DNA of 64,000 bases from DTU080 sp050945315 (lineage in GTDB: Bacteria; Bacillota; Limnochordia; DTU080), in assembly GCA_050945315.1 (NCBI GenBank), contig JBMNSS010000001.1, positions 1-64,000 on the forward strand, read 5' to 3'. Made by a program: the position numbers and the translations under genes. Every line of letters begins with the position of its first letter. The first letter of the stretch is position 1. The notes under the pieces were generated by a model that had not been told where the DNA came from, ran no database searches, and was given only the letters and a program-made list of their open reading frames with translations. Below are positions 25,037 to 33,879 of the stretch, one piece after another.

Positions 25037-25633
25037 TTACAGCTGCCAAAGGCAGCGGCTCATGATCTTCCGATAGATCCTGGAATTCTGCCGAAAAGAC
25101 TCGTAATCCCGTTCGGCAAGAGCTTGATCGATCGCTGCCCTGGTCAAGATGGCTTGAACGGCCAGATCAATTTGTTCCCGAACGATCTCACGCAGCACGG
25201 CATCGACGTTGGCCACCGACCTTTCAGGTAAGCTCGGGGATGACTCCAAGACATCCAGGTACCAAGCCGGCATCGATCCGCAGAATGAAAAAGTGACGTA
25301 AAGCTCACTTCGAAAGGTGCGTAAAGGCGCTATAGCCTCCATGGGCTCGTTAACACATAAATGACGTTCACGTCGCAGCCGGCGGATAAGCTCGCCGTTG
25401 ACAATACGCACTTCCTCACGTTGGTGAACTCCCAGTTCGAGTTCGAAGCCCACGCGAGGACTCCCTAACTCCGAAACAAGCATGGTGTTTGGTAAGTACT
25501 CCCGGTTCCGCACGAAGGTGATCCGCTTGAGAAGATCCGGCGTGTCTAGTATGAACTGCAGCAAATATTTGCTCATCGGATGCTTCAAAGGAGTGCGAAT
25601 GAAGTTGCGGATAGCTAACTCTTTTAGCTTCAT
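25037..25633 (-). CDS. YpiB/UPF0302-like protein with IDEAL-type C-terminus
   Basis: A 198-residue cytoplasmic protein resembling the YpiB (UPF0302) family of Firmicutes. The match includes SKYLLQFILDTPDLLKRITFVRN, ELYVTFSFCGS, WYLDVLESSP and a C-terminal IDEAL-like helix IDQALAERDYESFRQ. Function is unknown; YpiB has been linked to cell-envelope and biofilm phenotypes only loosely. GGGGTG six bases before the ATG supports the start. It is divergent from the MBL gene. Confidence 0.6.
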   Translation of the reverse strand: MKLKELAIRNFIRTPLKHPMSKYLLQFILDTPDLLKRITFVRNREYLPNTMLVSELGSPRVGFELELGVHQREEVRIVNGELIRRLRRERHLCVNEPMEAIAPLRTFRSELYVTFSFCGSMPAWYLDVLESSPSLPERSVANVDAVLREIVREQIDLAVQAILTRAAIDQALAERDYESFRQNSRIYRKIMSRCLWQL

Positions 25634-25750
25634 CTTTCTCACCCCGCTGTTGGTTCATTAGAATATATGGGCCAGGAGGGGTTTACATGCCTGCAGAAGT
25701 ACCATGGAAAGGTATCTCGAAAGAGTAATCGTCAAGGCGGGAGGTAGTGC

Positions 25751-26509
25751 ATGCGCGTTACGTTCTTGGGAACAGGCACATCGCATGGCATCCCAGTGAT
25801 AGGTTGTGACTGTTCCGTATGTCGCTCGCCGCTGCCGGAGAATAATAGACTGAGATCAAGCATATGGTTGAATTTCGCCGAGCGGAACGTGGTGATTGAT
25901 ACCGGTCCTGAATTCCGACTGCAAGCCCTGCGCCATGGGGTGCGCCGACTGGATGCCGTGCTTTTTAGCCACGCTCATGCTGATCACATTTTTGGCTTTG
26001 ATGACATCCGCCGTTTTTGCCAACTACAGGGCGAAGCAATTTCGGTGTACGCCAGTCCGGAGACGCTTGACACGCTACGCTGTGCTTTTGGCTATATATT
26101 CGATCTTGATCGCAACGATTGGACCATCCCCCGTGCGGTGCCACATGTAATTGATGGCCCTTTCTCCCTTTTTGGCCAAGACATCGAGCCATTGACGGTG
26201 TATCATGGCAAAGCATCGGTCACGGGTTTTCGTATCGGTGACTTCGCCTATGTCACCGATTGCAGCATGATCCCGGATCAGGCGATGGCTTCTCTGCAAA
26301 ACCTGGAGGTGTTGGTGTTAGGTGCATTGCGATATAAGCCGCATCACACTCACTTCAGCATCGGGGAAGCGATTCAGGCCATCGAGACCCTACAGCCCAG
26401 ACGCGCCTATCTCACACATCTGTGTCACGAAGTGGACCATGCAGAGCTTCTCGCGTCATTACCCGCCGGTGTTCAGCCTGCTTATGACGGTTTGGTTGTT
26501 GATGTATGA
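25751..26509 (+). CDS. metallo-beta-lactamase-fold hydrolase (PhnP-like)
   Basis: A 252-residue MBL-fold protein close to PhnP-type phosphodiesterases. Metal ligands: SHAHADH motif, the Asp in YVTDCSMI and the terminal His in YLTHLCHE. The N-terminal GTSHGIPVIGCDCSVC segment is typical of this group, where two Cys bind an extra structural zinc. Members cleave cyclic phosphodiesters; no phn genes are nearby, so the substrate is open. GGGAGG precedes the ATG with normal spacing. The next gene (ImuB-like) follows after 97 bases. Confidence 0.92.
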   Translation: MRVTFLGTGTSHGIPVIGCDCSVCRSPLPENNRLRSSIWLNFAERNVVIDTGPEFRLQALRHGVRRLDAVLFSHAHADHIFGFDDIRRFCQLQGEAISVYASPETLDTLRCAFGYIFDLDRNDWTIPRAVPHVIDGPFSLFGQDIEPLTVYHGKASVTGFRIGDFAYVTDCSMIPDQAMASLQNLEVLVLGALRYKPHHTHFSIGEAIQAIETLQPRRAYLTHLCHEVDHAELLASLPAGVQPAYDGLVVDV

Positions 26510-26606
26510 TTGAGTGGCTTCGAACCGATTCGGACCCGACTGAGGCGTCTTATCAGTGAGCGGGAGCAATGGGCGCGACAACGGATAGAGACCGGGAGGG
26601 ATCGAA

Positions 26607-27644
26607 GTGCCTAAGAGCCATACACGTTTAGCTGCACTTCACATACCGCATGCGGATTCGGATGATTTGCATCGCGTCTGCGAGGTGTGCATGAACTTCT
26701 CGCCGACGATAGAACCCACTCCTCCCCATGGTATCCTTGTCGACTTTTCCGGCAGTCGTCGTCCCGATCTTTTTTTGCTCCAAAGCGAAGCGGTTGCTGC
26801 TTGCCAAAAAAACGTATTTATCAGCATGGCTTCTACAAGGTGGGTAGCCCGCTGCGCCGTCGCATATCTACAGCGGAAGTCTGCGAGCAGTTCTTTGCCA
26901 AAGCCTTTGACCATTGCCGACAACGGCGAAAAAGGATTTTTGGCCCCTTTGTCCGTGAGATATCTGGCGCAGGGTGAGATTGCGGATGCCGAAAGGCTGA
27001 TAGAGCGTCTTTTGGATTTGGGCATCTACACCTTTGATGATCTGGCAAGCGTACCACTCAAAGATCTCACCGCCCAATTTGGCACAGACCGGGGTCCTCT
27101 TTTGCACCGTTTGGCGACAGGGGTTGATCCCCGTACAGTTCGCCCCTTATACCCTCCGCGACAGGTGGTTGCTACATTCAGCGCGGCGCCTGACAGTCCC
27201 GGTATTTTAAACGCTTACGCGATCGATCAGGTATTGATTCATCTGAGCAATGAACTGGCCGCTGATTTGGCGCAACAAGGAATGGCAGCCCGGCGGATAC
27301 GGCTTGAAATCACATGTCGGAAAGACGTTTTACACTTTTCTTGTTTTCTGCGGCAGCCTGCGTTTCAACAAGAAACCCTGCTGGAGGCGGCCAGGCGATT
27401 GTGGTCTTCGGCATCTGCCATGGATCCCGTATTGGAGCTCAAGCTCTATGGTGAGAATCTCGAGCGTCCGCGAATTGAGCAAGCGGCCATATTTGACGCC
27501 CAAACAAGTATCAACAATGAGCTGGCAACTGTGGTGCGCGCCGTGCAAAACAGATTCGGTGTGCGAGCGCTGCAAAAAGCGAACCAACTCCCTCTTTCTC
27601 GCCGAGAGTTGGTTCGCTCAATGTGGGAACGCGAAAGACTGTGA
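26607..27644 (+). CDS. ImuB-like protein lacking the polymerase catalytic palm
   Basis: A 345-residue relative of Y-family polymerases in the ImuB group. Recognisable are the helix-hairpin-helix/thumb region (LLDLGIYTFDDLASVPLKDL then TAQFGTDRGPLLHRLATGVD) and little-finger-like LYPPRQVVATFSAAPDS onward. The N-terminal ~100 residues show no catalytic DxD/SxDE acids. ImuB is an inactive adaptor linking DnaE2 to the beta clamp in SOS mutagenesis. The partners DUF6504 and DnaE2 lie downstream, beyond two inverted M16 genes. The start is GTG with GGGAGG eight bases upstream. Its 3' end contains the terminator of the convergent ymf operon. Confidence 0.7.
   Translation: MPKSHTRLAALHIPHADSDDLHRVCEVCMNFSPTIEPTPPHGILVDFSGSRRPDLFLLQSEAVAACQKNVFISMASTRWVARCAVAYLQRKSASSSLPKPLTIADNGEKGFLAPLSVRYLAQGEIADAERLIERLLDLGIYTFDDLASVPLKDLTAQFGTDRGPLLHRLATGVDPRTVRPLYPPRQVVATFSAAPDSPGILNAYAIDQVLIHLSNELAADLAQQGMAARRIRLEITCRKDVLHFSCFLRQPAFQQETLLEAARRLWSSASAMDPVLELKLYGENLERPRIEQAAIFDAQTSINNELATVVRAVQNRFGVRALQKANQLPLSRRELVRSMWERERL
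27574..27618 (-). terminator. ymfHF terminator embedded in the ImuB-like coding sequence
   Basis: Read on the minus strand, AGCGAACCAACTC (27618-27606) and GAGTTGGTTCGCT (27590-27578) form a perfect 13-bp stem with a 15-base loop, followed by a run of five T ending at 27574. It lies 35 bases after the ymfF stop, inside the last codons of the opposite-strand gene. Confidence 0.85.
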
Positions 27645-27652
27645 ACAGCTAA

Positions 27653-28927
27653 TTAGCGACCTACTCCTTTGAGAAAGTAGACCGTGTCCAGGTGAACTCG
27701 CTCAGCAACATCCACAATGTCTTTTTTCGTTACACGCTTCAGGCGGACGATCAACTCCTCGGTTGTCTCTTTGACACCCTCCATTGACCCGCTCAGGTGC
27801 GTTATCATTTGCGCCAGAGGGTTATCTTGTGTCAGCAGAGCCTGTGCGATAAGCCTACTGCGTGTCGCATTCATCTCATCATCGGAGATGTCCCCTTGGC
27901 GGATGGCATCCACCTGCTTCAGCATTATCTCTAACGCTTGATCGTAATTTTTGGGATCAATACCGGCATATGCCAGCACATACCCCTTGTTTGCGTTGTA
28001 GCCTGAGCTCGCCTGATAGGCCAGGCTGGCCTTTTCACGCACATTGACAAACAGTTTTGAGTGCACGAAACCACCCAGAACACCGTTCAAAAAGTACATG
28101 GCACAGCGTTCAGCGTCCGAATAGGTAATGTCCGTACGGAAGCCGAGCACCAACCATCCCTGCCCCATCACTTCTTCATCAACGACTGTGCGAACCTGTG
28201 CTCTTCCGGGAAGGACTACAGTCCTGGGCAGCGCTTTGGGAGCTCTCGTGGGTAAGGAAAAGCCACCTACCACTTTTTTCAGTTCATCGCGCTCCACATC
28301 GCCCACTATATAGATATCGATAGGGGCCTCACGAATCTGTCTTGTGTGATTGCGCAGGAGAATCTGTGGTGTTAATTCCCGTACCTGTTCTTCCGTACCG
28401 AGTTCATGGAGCCGGAACGGTTCATCGCCGTACATTTCCTCGATACAGCGCAATATGGCCCATCTGGCCTTAACATTGATCAAAGAACGAATCCGTCCCA
28501 CCTGCAATTGCTTCTCTTGCTCCACGTACTCGCCGGCCAACCCCCCGTTTTCTATGACGGGCGACAGAATCACTTCTCGTAATAGCCGCAAACCCTGACT
28601 CAAGATAGGCGTACCTACATAGCGATCACCGGGGAGGTTGAGCAGAAACCAAGAAATCTGGCGATCCCCACGCTTTTGTACGCCCGTTCCCAGATGGGCT
28701 CCGTATAACGAGGCAAGTTCTCGCTCTAAAGCCATGGCTGTGGGCCATAGAGTGTTTCCCCGTCGCAGCACCCGGGGGAGAATACCCATCGCGGCCACAT
28801 TCTCCGGTGAAAGCTCATTGTGGAAAAAGACAGCCGCGCTCGTACGTTTGAAGGTGGGCACAGCGTGCACAAAGAGCCGAACCTCCGGCCCCAGCGATAT
28901 TTGTTGGAACCCTTGAGTCATGCTCAT
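27653..28927 (-). CDS. ymfF: M16-family peptidase homologue YmfF (non-catalytic partner)
   Basis: A 424-residue M16-fold protein. It has the two-domain M16 pattern but no HxxEH zinc motif (the corresponding segment reads LRRGNTLWPTAMALERELASLYG). C-terminal segments such as MYFLNGVLGGFVHSKLFVNVREKASLAYQASSGY are typical. It is paired with catalytic YmfH as in Bacillus, where the pair has been tied to EF-P modification and processing; the reaction is not settled by sequence. AGGAGGG eight bases before the ATG lies within the end of ymfH, and the genes are one base apart. Confidence 0.88.
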   Translation of the reverse strand: MSMTQGFQQISLGPEVRLFVHAVPTFKRTSAAVFFHNELSPENVAAMGILPRVLRRGNTLWPTAMALERELASLYGAHLGTGVQKRGDRQISWFLLNLPGDRYVGTPILSQGLRLLREVILSPVIENGGLAGEYVEQEKQLQVGRIRSLINVKARWAILRCIEEMYGDEPFRLHELGTEEQVRELTPQILLRNHTRQIREAPIDIYIVGDVERDELKKVVGGFSLPTRAPKALPRTVVLPGRAQVRTVVDEEVMGQGWLVLGFRTDITYSDAERCAMYFLNGVLGGFVHSKLFVNVREKASLAYQASSGYNANKGYVLAYAGIDPKNYDQALEIMLKQVDAIRQGDISDDEMNATRSRLIAQALLTQDNPLAQMITHLSGSMEGVKETTEELIVRLKRVTKKDIVDVAERVHLDTVYFLKGVGR

Positions 28928-28928
28928 A

Positions 28929-30227
28929 TCAGTGCCCTCCTTTCAGCGGCTCCACAATGGAAACCACACGATTATCTTCTCCGATGAGCTGCTCCAGACA
29001 TTTCTGGGCATCCTCAAGACGAACCTCATCAAGCAGCGTTCTCACATCCATAAGATCTAACTCGTTAAAACGATGAGTGATGTAAACACCGGCCAATTGC
29101 TCCGGATCATCTAGTAAAGCGGAAAAGGAACCTATTTCTTGGCGACGAACGGTCTCGAAGACTTCGGCCTGCAGACCTTCTTGGCAAGCTCGCCGCAGAT
29201 TGGCGGTGATTTCCGTCACAAAAGCGTCGACATCTTCTGTTTCGCCGCTGATCCATACATAACCGATACTCCGATACGACGAGTATCCGAAACGAAAATC
29301 TTCCGTGACGATGCCTTTTTCGTACAACTGCCAATAACCCGAGTTTACTTTTCCCAAGACCGCGCTCAAAGCGAGATCAGCGGCGATAAGCTGTTTATGA
29401 TAGTCAGGGCTGTCAGCCGATAAGGTGCCTTTGAATCCCATCATCACGAGAGGTCGGGAGACCTTGAGCTCAATTCTCGTCTCCGGATGGACTACGCTGT
29501 CTGGTTCCGCGGGAATAACTCGGCTAATCGGTCCCCGTGGTGTGTAGTCTCTTGCCGCGAGATCCTTTTCCACCATTGAAAGCACCTCGGCAAAATCCAG
29601 CTCCCCGACCACAACGAGCATCATGTTACTGGGATGGTAAAATGTATCGTGGCATTTGTAAAGAAGCTCCTTGTTGATACGGGCAATGGAATCGGGCGAG
29701 CCAATGGTTCGTATTCTGGCAGGATGCACATGGAACATGGATTCCATGAAGTTGTAGTAGACCATTCGCGAGGGACTGTCGAGTCCCGTTTGAATCTCTT
29801 GCCCGATGATCCCTTGCTCTTTGGCGACGCTTTCATCGGTGAAATACGGATTCTGCACGAAGTGGAGCAGCAGACTGAGTCCTTCGTTGAAGCGCTCTAC
29901 CGTGGTAAAGTGGTACACCGTGTAATACGATCCCGTATAGGCGTTTGTAGTCATACCCATTTGCGAGAAACGCTGTGATACATCGGTGCCATCGGGTTCC
30001 TCGAACATCTTATGTTCGAGGAAGTGAGCAATACCGTCAGGGACATTCGTCGGTTGTGACTGTCCGGGTGTTATGAAGGTCGAATCCATGCCACCGTAAT
30101 TTGTGGCCAGGGCGGCAAATTTCTGTGCAAAGCCGGGTTTAGGAAGCAAGACCACGGTCAGCCCCGAAGGCAACCTGCGCTCCAGTACTTCCTGCCCCAT
30201 CACCATCCTTTTCACATTCACAAGCAA
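28929..30227 (-). CDS. ymfH: M16-family zinc peptidase YmfH
   Basis: A 432-residue M16 peptidase. The inverted zinc motif HFLEHKMFE (HxxEH) is intact and the distal Glu of the family is in IIGQEIQTGLDSP; NAYTGSYYTVYHF follows as usual. It probably works as a heterodimer with YmfF, encoded immediately downstream. The start is TTG directly after AGGAGGAG, with a GTG two codons later as alternative. The gene pair runs against the flanking mutasome genes, and its promoter region is shared with the divergent SOS promoter at 30369. Confidence 0.92.
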   Translation of the reverse strand: MLVNVKRMVMGQEVLERRLPSGLTVVLLPKPGFAQKFAALATNYGGMDSTFITPGQSQPTNVPDGIAHFLEHKMFEEPDGTDVSQRFSQMGMTTNAYTGSYYTVYHFTTVERFNEGLSLLLHFVQNPYFTDESVAKEQGIIGQEIQTGLDSPSRMVYYNFMESMFHVHPARIRTIGSPDSIARINKELLYKCHDTFYHPSNMMLVVVGELDFAEVLSMVEKDLAARDYTPRGPISRVIPAEPDSVVHPETRIELKVSRPLVMMGFKGTLSADSPDYHKQLIAADLALSAVLGKVNSGYWQLYEKGIVTEDFRFGYSSYRSIGYVWISGETEDVDAFVTEITANLRRACQEGLQAEVFETVRRQEIGSFSALLDDPEQLAGVYITHRFNELDLMDVRTLLDEVRLEDAQKCLEQLIGEDNRVVSIVEPLKGGH

Positions 30228-30368
30228 CGTCTCCTCCTATATGTGTTCCGCTAAACCGTATAGTGCCTCTTCTAAAGAGGATTGACCCCAGTGATCTTTT
30301 CACGGTGTTTGGCTACAACGGCGTCTATTCCCTTCAAAAATTTCCAGGATCCGGTCATGGCAGCTTAC

Positions 30369-30397
30369 TTGACGCCCCCGAACACCTGTTGTATGAT
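30369..30397 (+). promoter_or_regulatory. sigma-A promoter of the DUF6504-dnaE2 operon
   Basis: TTGACG (30369-30374), a 17-base spacer and TATGAT (30392-30397): five of six matches in each box. The spacer contains a LexA-like box. The start site would fall near 30404, about 30 bases before the first gene. Confidence 0.78.
30380..30391. promoter_or_regulatory. LexA-like box 1 (within promoter spacer)
   Basis: GAACACCTGTTG matches the Gram-positive LexA pattern GAAC-N4-GTTC with one mismatch and lies between the -35 and -10 boxes. Confidence 0.6.
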
Positions 30398-30406
30398 GAG
30401 CGCACC

Positions 30407-30418
30407 AAACACCTGTTC
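30407..30418. promoter_or_regulatory. LexA-like box 2 (just after the start site)
   Basis: AAACACCTGTTC matches GAAC-N4-GTTC with one mismatch. It shares AACACCTGTT with box 1, 27 bases upstream, so the two may form a cooperative operator. Confidence 0.6.
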
Positions 30419-30434
30419 TTATGTGGGGGGTGTC

Positions 30435-30689
30435 ATGCCTTTGAGCAGACTCATCAATCAACGTATCAATGCAACTTCCGACCGTCATGGGGCCCCCTTG
30501 CGTTTTTCTTGGCATACCAACTGGCATCGTGTCACGCGCATATATGAAACATGGCGTGATACCGGCAGCTGGTGGGAAGGTGAAGCCGAAAAGGTATTTT
30601 ACCTGCTACAGACCGATGACGGCGGTACCTACGAAGTATATTTTGACCTCCAAGAAAAATCATGGTACCTTTACAAAATCATTGATTGA
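30435..30689 (+). CDS. DUF6504-like small protein of mutasome cassettes
   Basis: An 84-residue protein. The core LRFSWHTNWHRVTRIYETW, SWWEGEAEKVFYLLQTDDGG and the ending WYLYKIID match the DUF6504 pattern seen next to imuB/dnaE2 in Actinobacteria and Firmicutes. Its function is unknown, but genomic association suggests an accessory of the translesion complex. The ATG at 30435 is preceded by GGGGGGTG. It is 13 bases upstream of dnaE2 and shares its SOS-type promoter. Confidence 0.75.
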   Translation: MPLSRLINQRINATSDRHGAPLRFSWHTNWHRVTRIYETWRDTGSWWEGEAEKVFYLLQTDDGGTYEVYFDLQEKSWYLYKIID

Positions 30690-30702
30690 GACGGTGTCAT
30701 CC

Positions 30703-33700
30703 ATGTATGCTCACCTGCATACTCATTCGCCATTCTCATTTCTTGACGGCGCAGCGTCTATGGAGTCATTGCTTACTCGCGCCGCGGAGATCGGATGCCG
30801 GGCATTGGCCGTTACTGATCACAATAATCTTTCAGTCACAGTACGCTTCCATAAATTAGCTGCTGAGATAGGCATAAAACCCATTCAAGGATGTGAAATC
30901 ACTATCGATAACGGTTGTCACCTCACCCTTCTTTGTCAAAACCGTACGGGCTATGCCAATCTCTGCCGCTTGGTTACCCGAGCTCATCTTGACGCACCGC
31001 GTGGGTTACCCCAGGTCTCCCGCAGACTTTTGGAAGAGCACAGTGAGGGCCTCATCGCTTTGTCCGGATGTCGTCACGGCGAAGTTGCCGCTTTGATGTT
31101 GCAGGGTCAAAACCGGCAGGCGCTGGAGGCGGCTTCTGCTTATGCGTCTGCCTTTCCCGGACGTTTTTATATCGAGGTTCAAGATAATCTTCTCCCTCGC
31201 ACCCGCTCGCTTAATCGTCATTTGCGTGATCTGGCAGAATATCTTGATTTGCCCATGGTAGCTACCGCCAACGTACACTATGCTTACAAAGAACAATTTC
31301 CCGTTCACGACATACTTACGTGCGTGCGTACTTTGACCTGTCTCCAAAGCATACATCCCGCGAGACGGCTCAATGCGGAAAACTATCTCCTCACGTCGGA
31401 AGAGATGGCGGATCGTTTTCGCGATTTTCCGCAAGCGTTACGCGGCACGCTTGAGATAGCTGACCTGTGTGAGACGGCCATTCCCTTGGGTGAGCGTCTG
31501 TTTCCTTTCTTCAACACACCTGACGGCAGCAGTGCCATTCAGTTCTTGCGGCAACTCACGTTCCAAGGTGCACAAGAGCGTTACGGATCGGTTACGGCGG
31601 CCATACGCGAAAGATTGGAACACGAATTACGTATCATCGCCGCTCTTGATGTGGCGGACTACTTTCTCGTCGCCTGGGATGTCGCCCGTTTTGCGCGTGA
31701 ACGAGGCATCTGCTATGCGGGACGCGGCTCCGCTGCGGATTCGGCCGTTGTATATTGCCTTTATATAACAAATGTTGATGCCATCAGCAGAGGTTTGCTT
31801 TTTGAGCGGTTTCTCAGTTTGGAGCGGGCTCAACAGCCGGATATCGATATCGATTTTGATGCCCGTTACCGGGATGATATAGCGCGCTATGTCTACGCCA
31901 AATATGGCGAAGATCATGTCGCCTCCGTATGCACATATCATACCTATCATGCTCGTTCGGCTTTGCGGGACTTTGGCAAAGCCATGGGCCTTCCGCTTCA
32001 AGAAGTGGAAAAAGTGGCCAAGGCGTTTCCGCATGTCCCTGCAGATGGCATACGCAAAGCATTGATTCGCTATCCCGAGCTGCAAAACAGCGGCCTGTCT
32101 TTTGAGCGCTATGAGAAGCTCTTTGACCTTGTTGAACAGGTGGCCGGTTTTCCGCGCCATATCGGTACACACTTGGGCGGCTTGGTGATCAGTAACCGCC
32201 CCCTGGTAGAAGTGAGCCCATTGCAGATGGCCGCCAAGGGCATGCGCATCATTCAATTCGACAAAGATGACATAGAAGAACTGGGACTGATGAAACTGGA
32301 TCTACTGTCACTGCGCACCTTGTCAGCCGTTCAGACTGCTATAAAAGACATTAACACCAAACAGACAGCTACAGGTGAGCCTCTCGTAGAATACGCCACA
32401 ATCCCACTGGACGATGCTTACACGTATGCAGCCCTCAATCATGGAGAGAGCATTGGTGCTTTTCAACTGGAGAGTCCCGCGCAAAGAGCGTTGCAGAGCC
32501 GCTTGGGGGCAGAAAACATAGAAGACATTGTGGCCAGCATTGCTCTGATTCGTCCCGGACCCATACAGGGGAATATGGTCGAGCCTTTTATCGCTTACAG
32601 GAACGGCCATTGTGCTGTCAGTTACGTTCATCCTGACTTGGAGCCCATTCTCGCCAAGACCTATGGTGTCGTTCTTTTCCAGGAGCAGGTGATCGAGATT
32701 GCGGTCAAGATCGCCGGCTTCAGCCCCGGTGAGGCCGATCAGCTGCGCAAAGCGATGACTCATTTTCGCTCACAAAAAAAGATGGATCAGCTTGGACGGG
32801 AGTTCATAGCCAAGGCCACAAAGCGCGGTGTTGACCAAGAGGTGGCCGAAACTCTGTATTCTTACATTGTCAGCTATGCAGGTTATGGTTTTTGCGAAGC
32901 TCATGCCGCGGCTTTTTCCGATACAGCCTATAAAACGGCCTATCTGGTAACTCATTACCCGGCTGAGTTTTTTGCAGCCATTCTCAGTCACCAGCCAATG
33001 GGCTATTATCCGCCGGCTACGATCGTTGCAGAAGCCAAACGCCGAGGTGTGCGCATTCTGCCTCCGGACGTGAACAGAAGCGGGCTGCGCTTCACCGTAG
33101 AGAACGGAGCCATCAGGGTCTCATTGACACAGGTGAAAGGTTCATCACCTGCCATAGCTCGATCAGTGATCTCCTCCAGAGCGGAAAGCCCGTTTCAATC
33201 CTTCAGGGACTTTTGCCGACGCGTTCATCTCCCGCGCGATGTCATAAAAAACTTGATTCAGGCGGGAGCATTTGATACGTTGTATGCCAACAGGCGCCAG
33301 TTGCTCTGGCAGCTCCAAGAGACTCTGGCCATGTCCGGAGAAAAGGGGCAACCTGCATTGCCTTTCGGATCGGAGCGCGGCGAGATCCGCCAAGAGCTAT
33401 CTGATTATCCGGCGTTTGAAAAAGCGATACATGAGGTGACTCTGCTCGGGTTCTCTCCCGAAAAGCATCTTATGCAATTTTTCCGTCCGCAACTGGTGCA
33501 ACGCGGCATAAAAACCTGCGGTGAAATAAGCAGTGGTCACGTGGAAGGTGCGGTTGGGGTAGCGGGCATAGTGATTCGCCCACACCGACCTCCGACCAAG
33601 AGCGGACGCACCGTAGTCTTCCTCGGTTTGGAAGACGAGTTCGGCCTTTGCGATATCACCATATTTGAAGATGTCTACAAGCGATATGCACGCGAGATCT

Positions 33701-33798
33701 TCCATTCTCCGGCGTTGACGGTGTGGGGGCGCATCTCGCGACGTGGGAAAGGGATCAGTGTGATCGCCGACCGTGTTAAACCTCTGCTGATCGGGTGA
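30703..33798 (+). CDS. dnaE2: error-prone DNA polymerase III alpha subunit DnaE2
   Basis: A 1031-residue C-family polymerase of the DnaE2/ImuC type. An N-terminal PHP domain (YAHLHTHSPFSFLDGAAS, AVTDHNN) precedes the palm with PDIDIDFD catalytic acids, GRGSAADSAVVYCL and FPRHIGTHLGGLVIS. SIALIRPGPIQGNMVEPFI, the fingers and a C-terminal OB-fold (VGVAGIVIRPHRPPTKSGR, FLGLEDEFG) complete the usual length. It replicates across lesions in the SOS response. The start MYAHLHTH follows the DUF6504 stop by 13 bases with only a weak GACGGTG, suggesting coupling. Ends at a hairpin shared with the convergent isomerase gene. Confidence 0.95.
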   Translation: MYAHLHTHSPFSFLDGAASMESLLTRAAEIGCRALAVTDHNNLSVTVRFHKLAAEIGIKPIQGCEITIDNGCHLTLLCQNRTGYANLCRLVTRAHLDAPRGLPQVSRRLLEEHSEGLIALSGCRHGEVAALMLQGQNRQALEAASAYASAFPGRFYIEVQDNLLPRTRSLNRHLRDLAEYLDLPMVATANVHYAYKEQFPVHDILTCVRTLTCLQSIHPARRLNAENYLLTSEEMADRFRDFPQALRGTLEIADLCETAIPLGERLFPFFNTPDGSSAIQFLRQLTFQGAQERYGSVTAAIRERLEHELRIIAALDVADYFLVAWDVARFARERGICYAGRGSAADSAVVYCLYITNVDAISRGLLFERFLSLERAQQPDIDIDFDARYRDDIARYVYAKYGEDHVASVCTYHTYHARSALRDFGKAMGLPLQEVEKVAKAFPHVPADGIRKALIRYPELQNSGLSFERYEKLFDLVEQVAGFPRHIGTHLGGLVISNRPLVEVSPLQMAAKGMRIIQFDKDDIEELGLMKLDLLSLRTLSAVQTAIKDINTKQTATGEPLVEYATIPLDDAYTYAALNHGESIGAFQLESPAQRALQSRLGAENIEDIVASIALIRPGPIQGNMVEPFIAYRNGHCAVSYVHPDLEPILAKTYGVVLFQEQVIEIAVKIAGFSPGEADQLRKAMTHFRSQKKMDQLGREFIAKATKRGVDQEVAETLYSYIVSYAGYGFCEAHAAAFSDTAYKTAYLVTHYPAEFFAAILSHQPMGYYPPATIVAEAKRRGVRILPPDVNRSGLRFTVENGAIRVSLTQVKGSSPAIARSVISSRAESPFQSFRDFCRRVHLPRDVIKNLIQAGAFDTLYANRRQLLWQLQETLAMSGEKGQPALPFGSERGEIRQELSDYPAFEKAIHEVTLLGFSPEKHLMQFFRPQLVQRGIKTCGEISSGHVEGAVGVAGIVIRPHRPPTKSGRTVVFLGLEDEFGLCDITIFEDVYKRYAREIFHSPALTVWGRISRRGKGISVIADRVKPLLIG

Positions 33799-33818
33799 AG
33801 TAACGTCGTACAGGCGTG

Positions 33819-33847
33819 TCGGCGGCCCGCTTCGGGTGGACCGCCGA
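33819..33847. terminator. hairpin between convergent dnaE2 and isomerase genes
   Basis: TCGGCGG (33819-33825) pairs with CCGCCGA (33841-33847), enclosing an inner CCG/CGG pairing. No T-run on either side. Confidence 0.5.
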
Positions 33848-33879
33848 TATCATCATTGCGTCACATCCAGGGCAGCGAT

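Noticed and set aside
26510..26614. 34-residue frame between the MBL and ImuB-like genes, possibly an ImuA remnant
   Set aside because: TTG start without a ribosome site and no recognisable similarity; too short to support.
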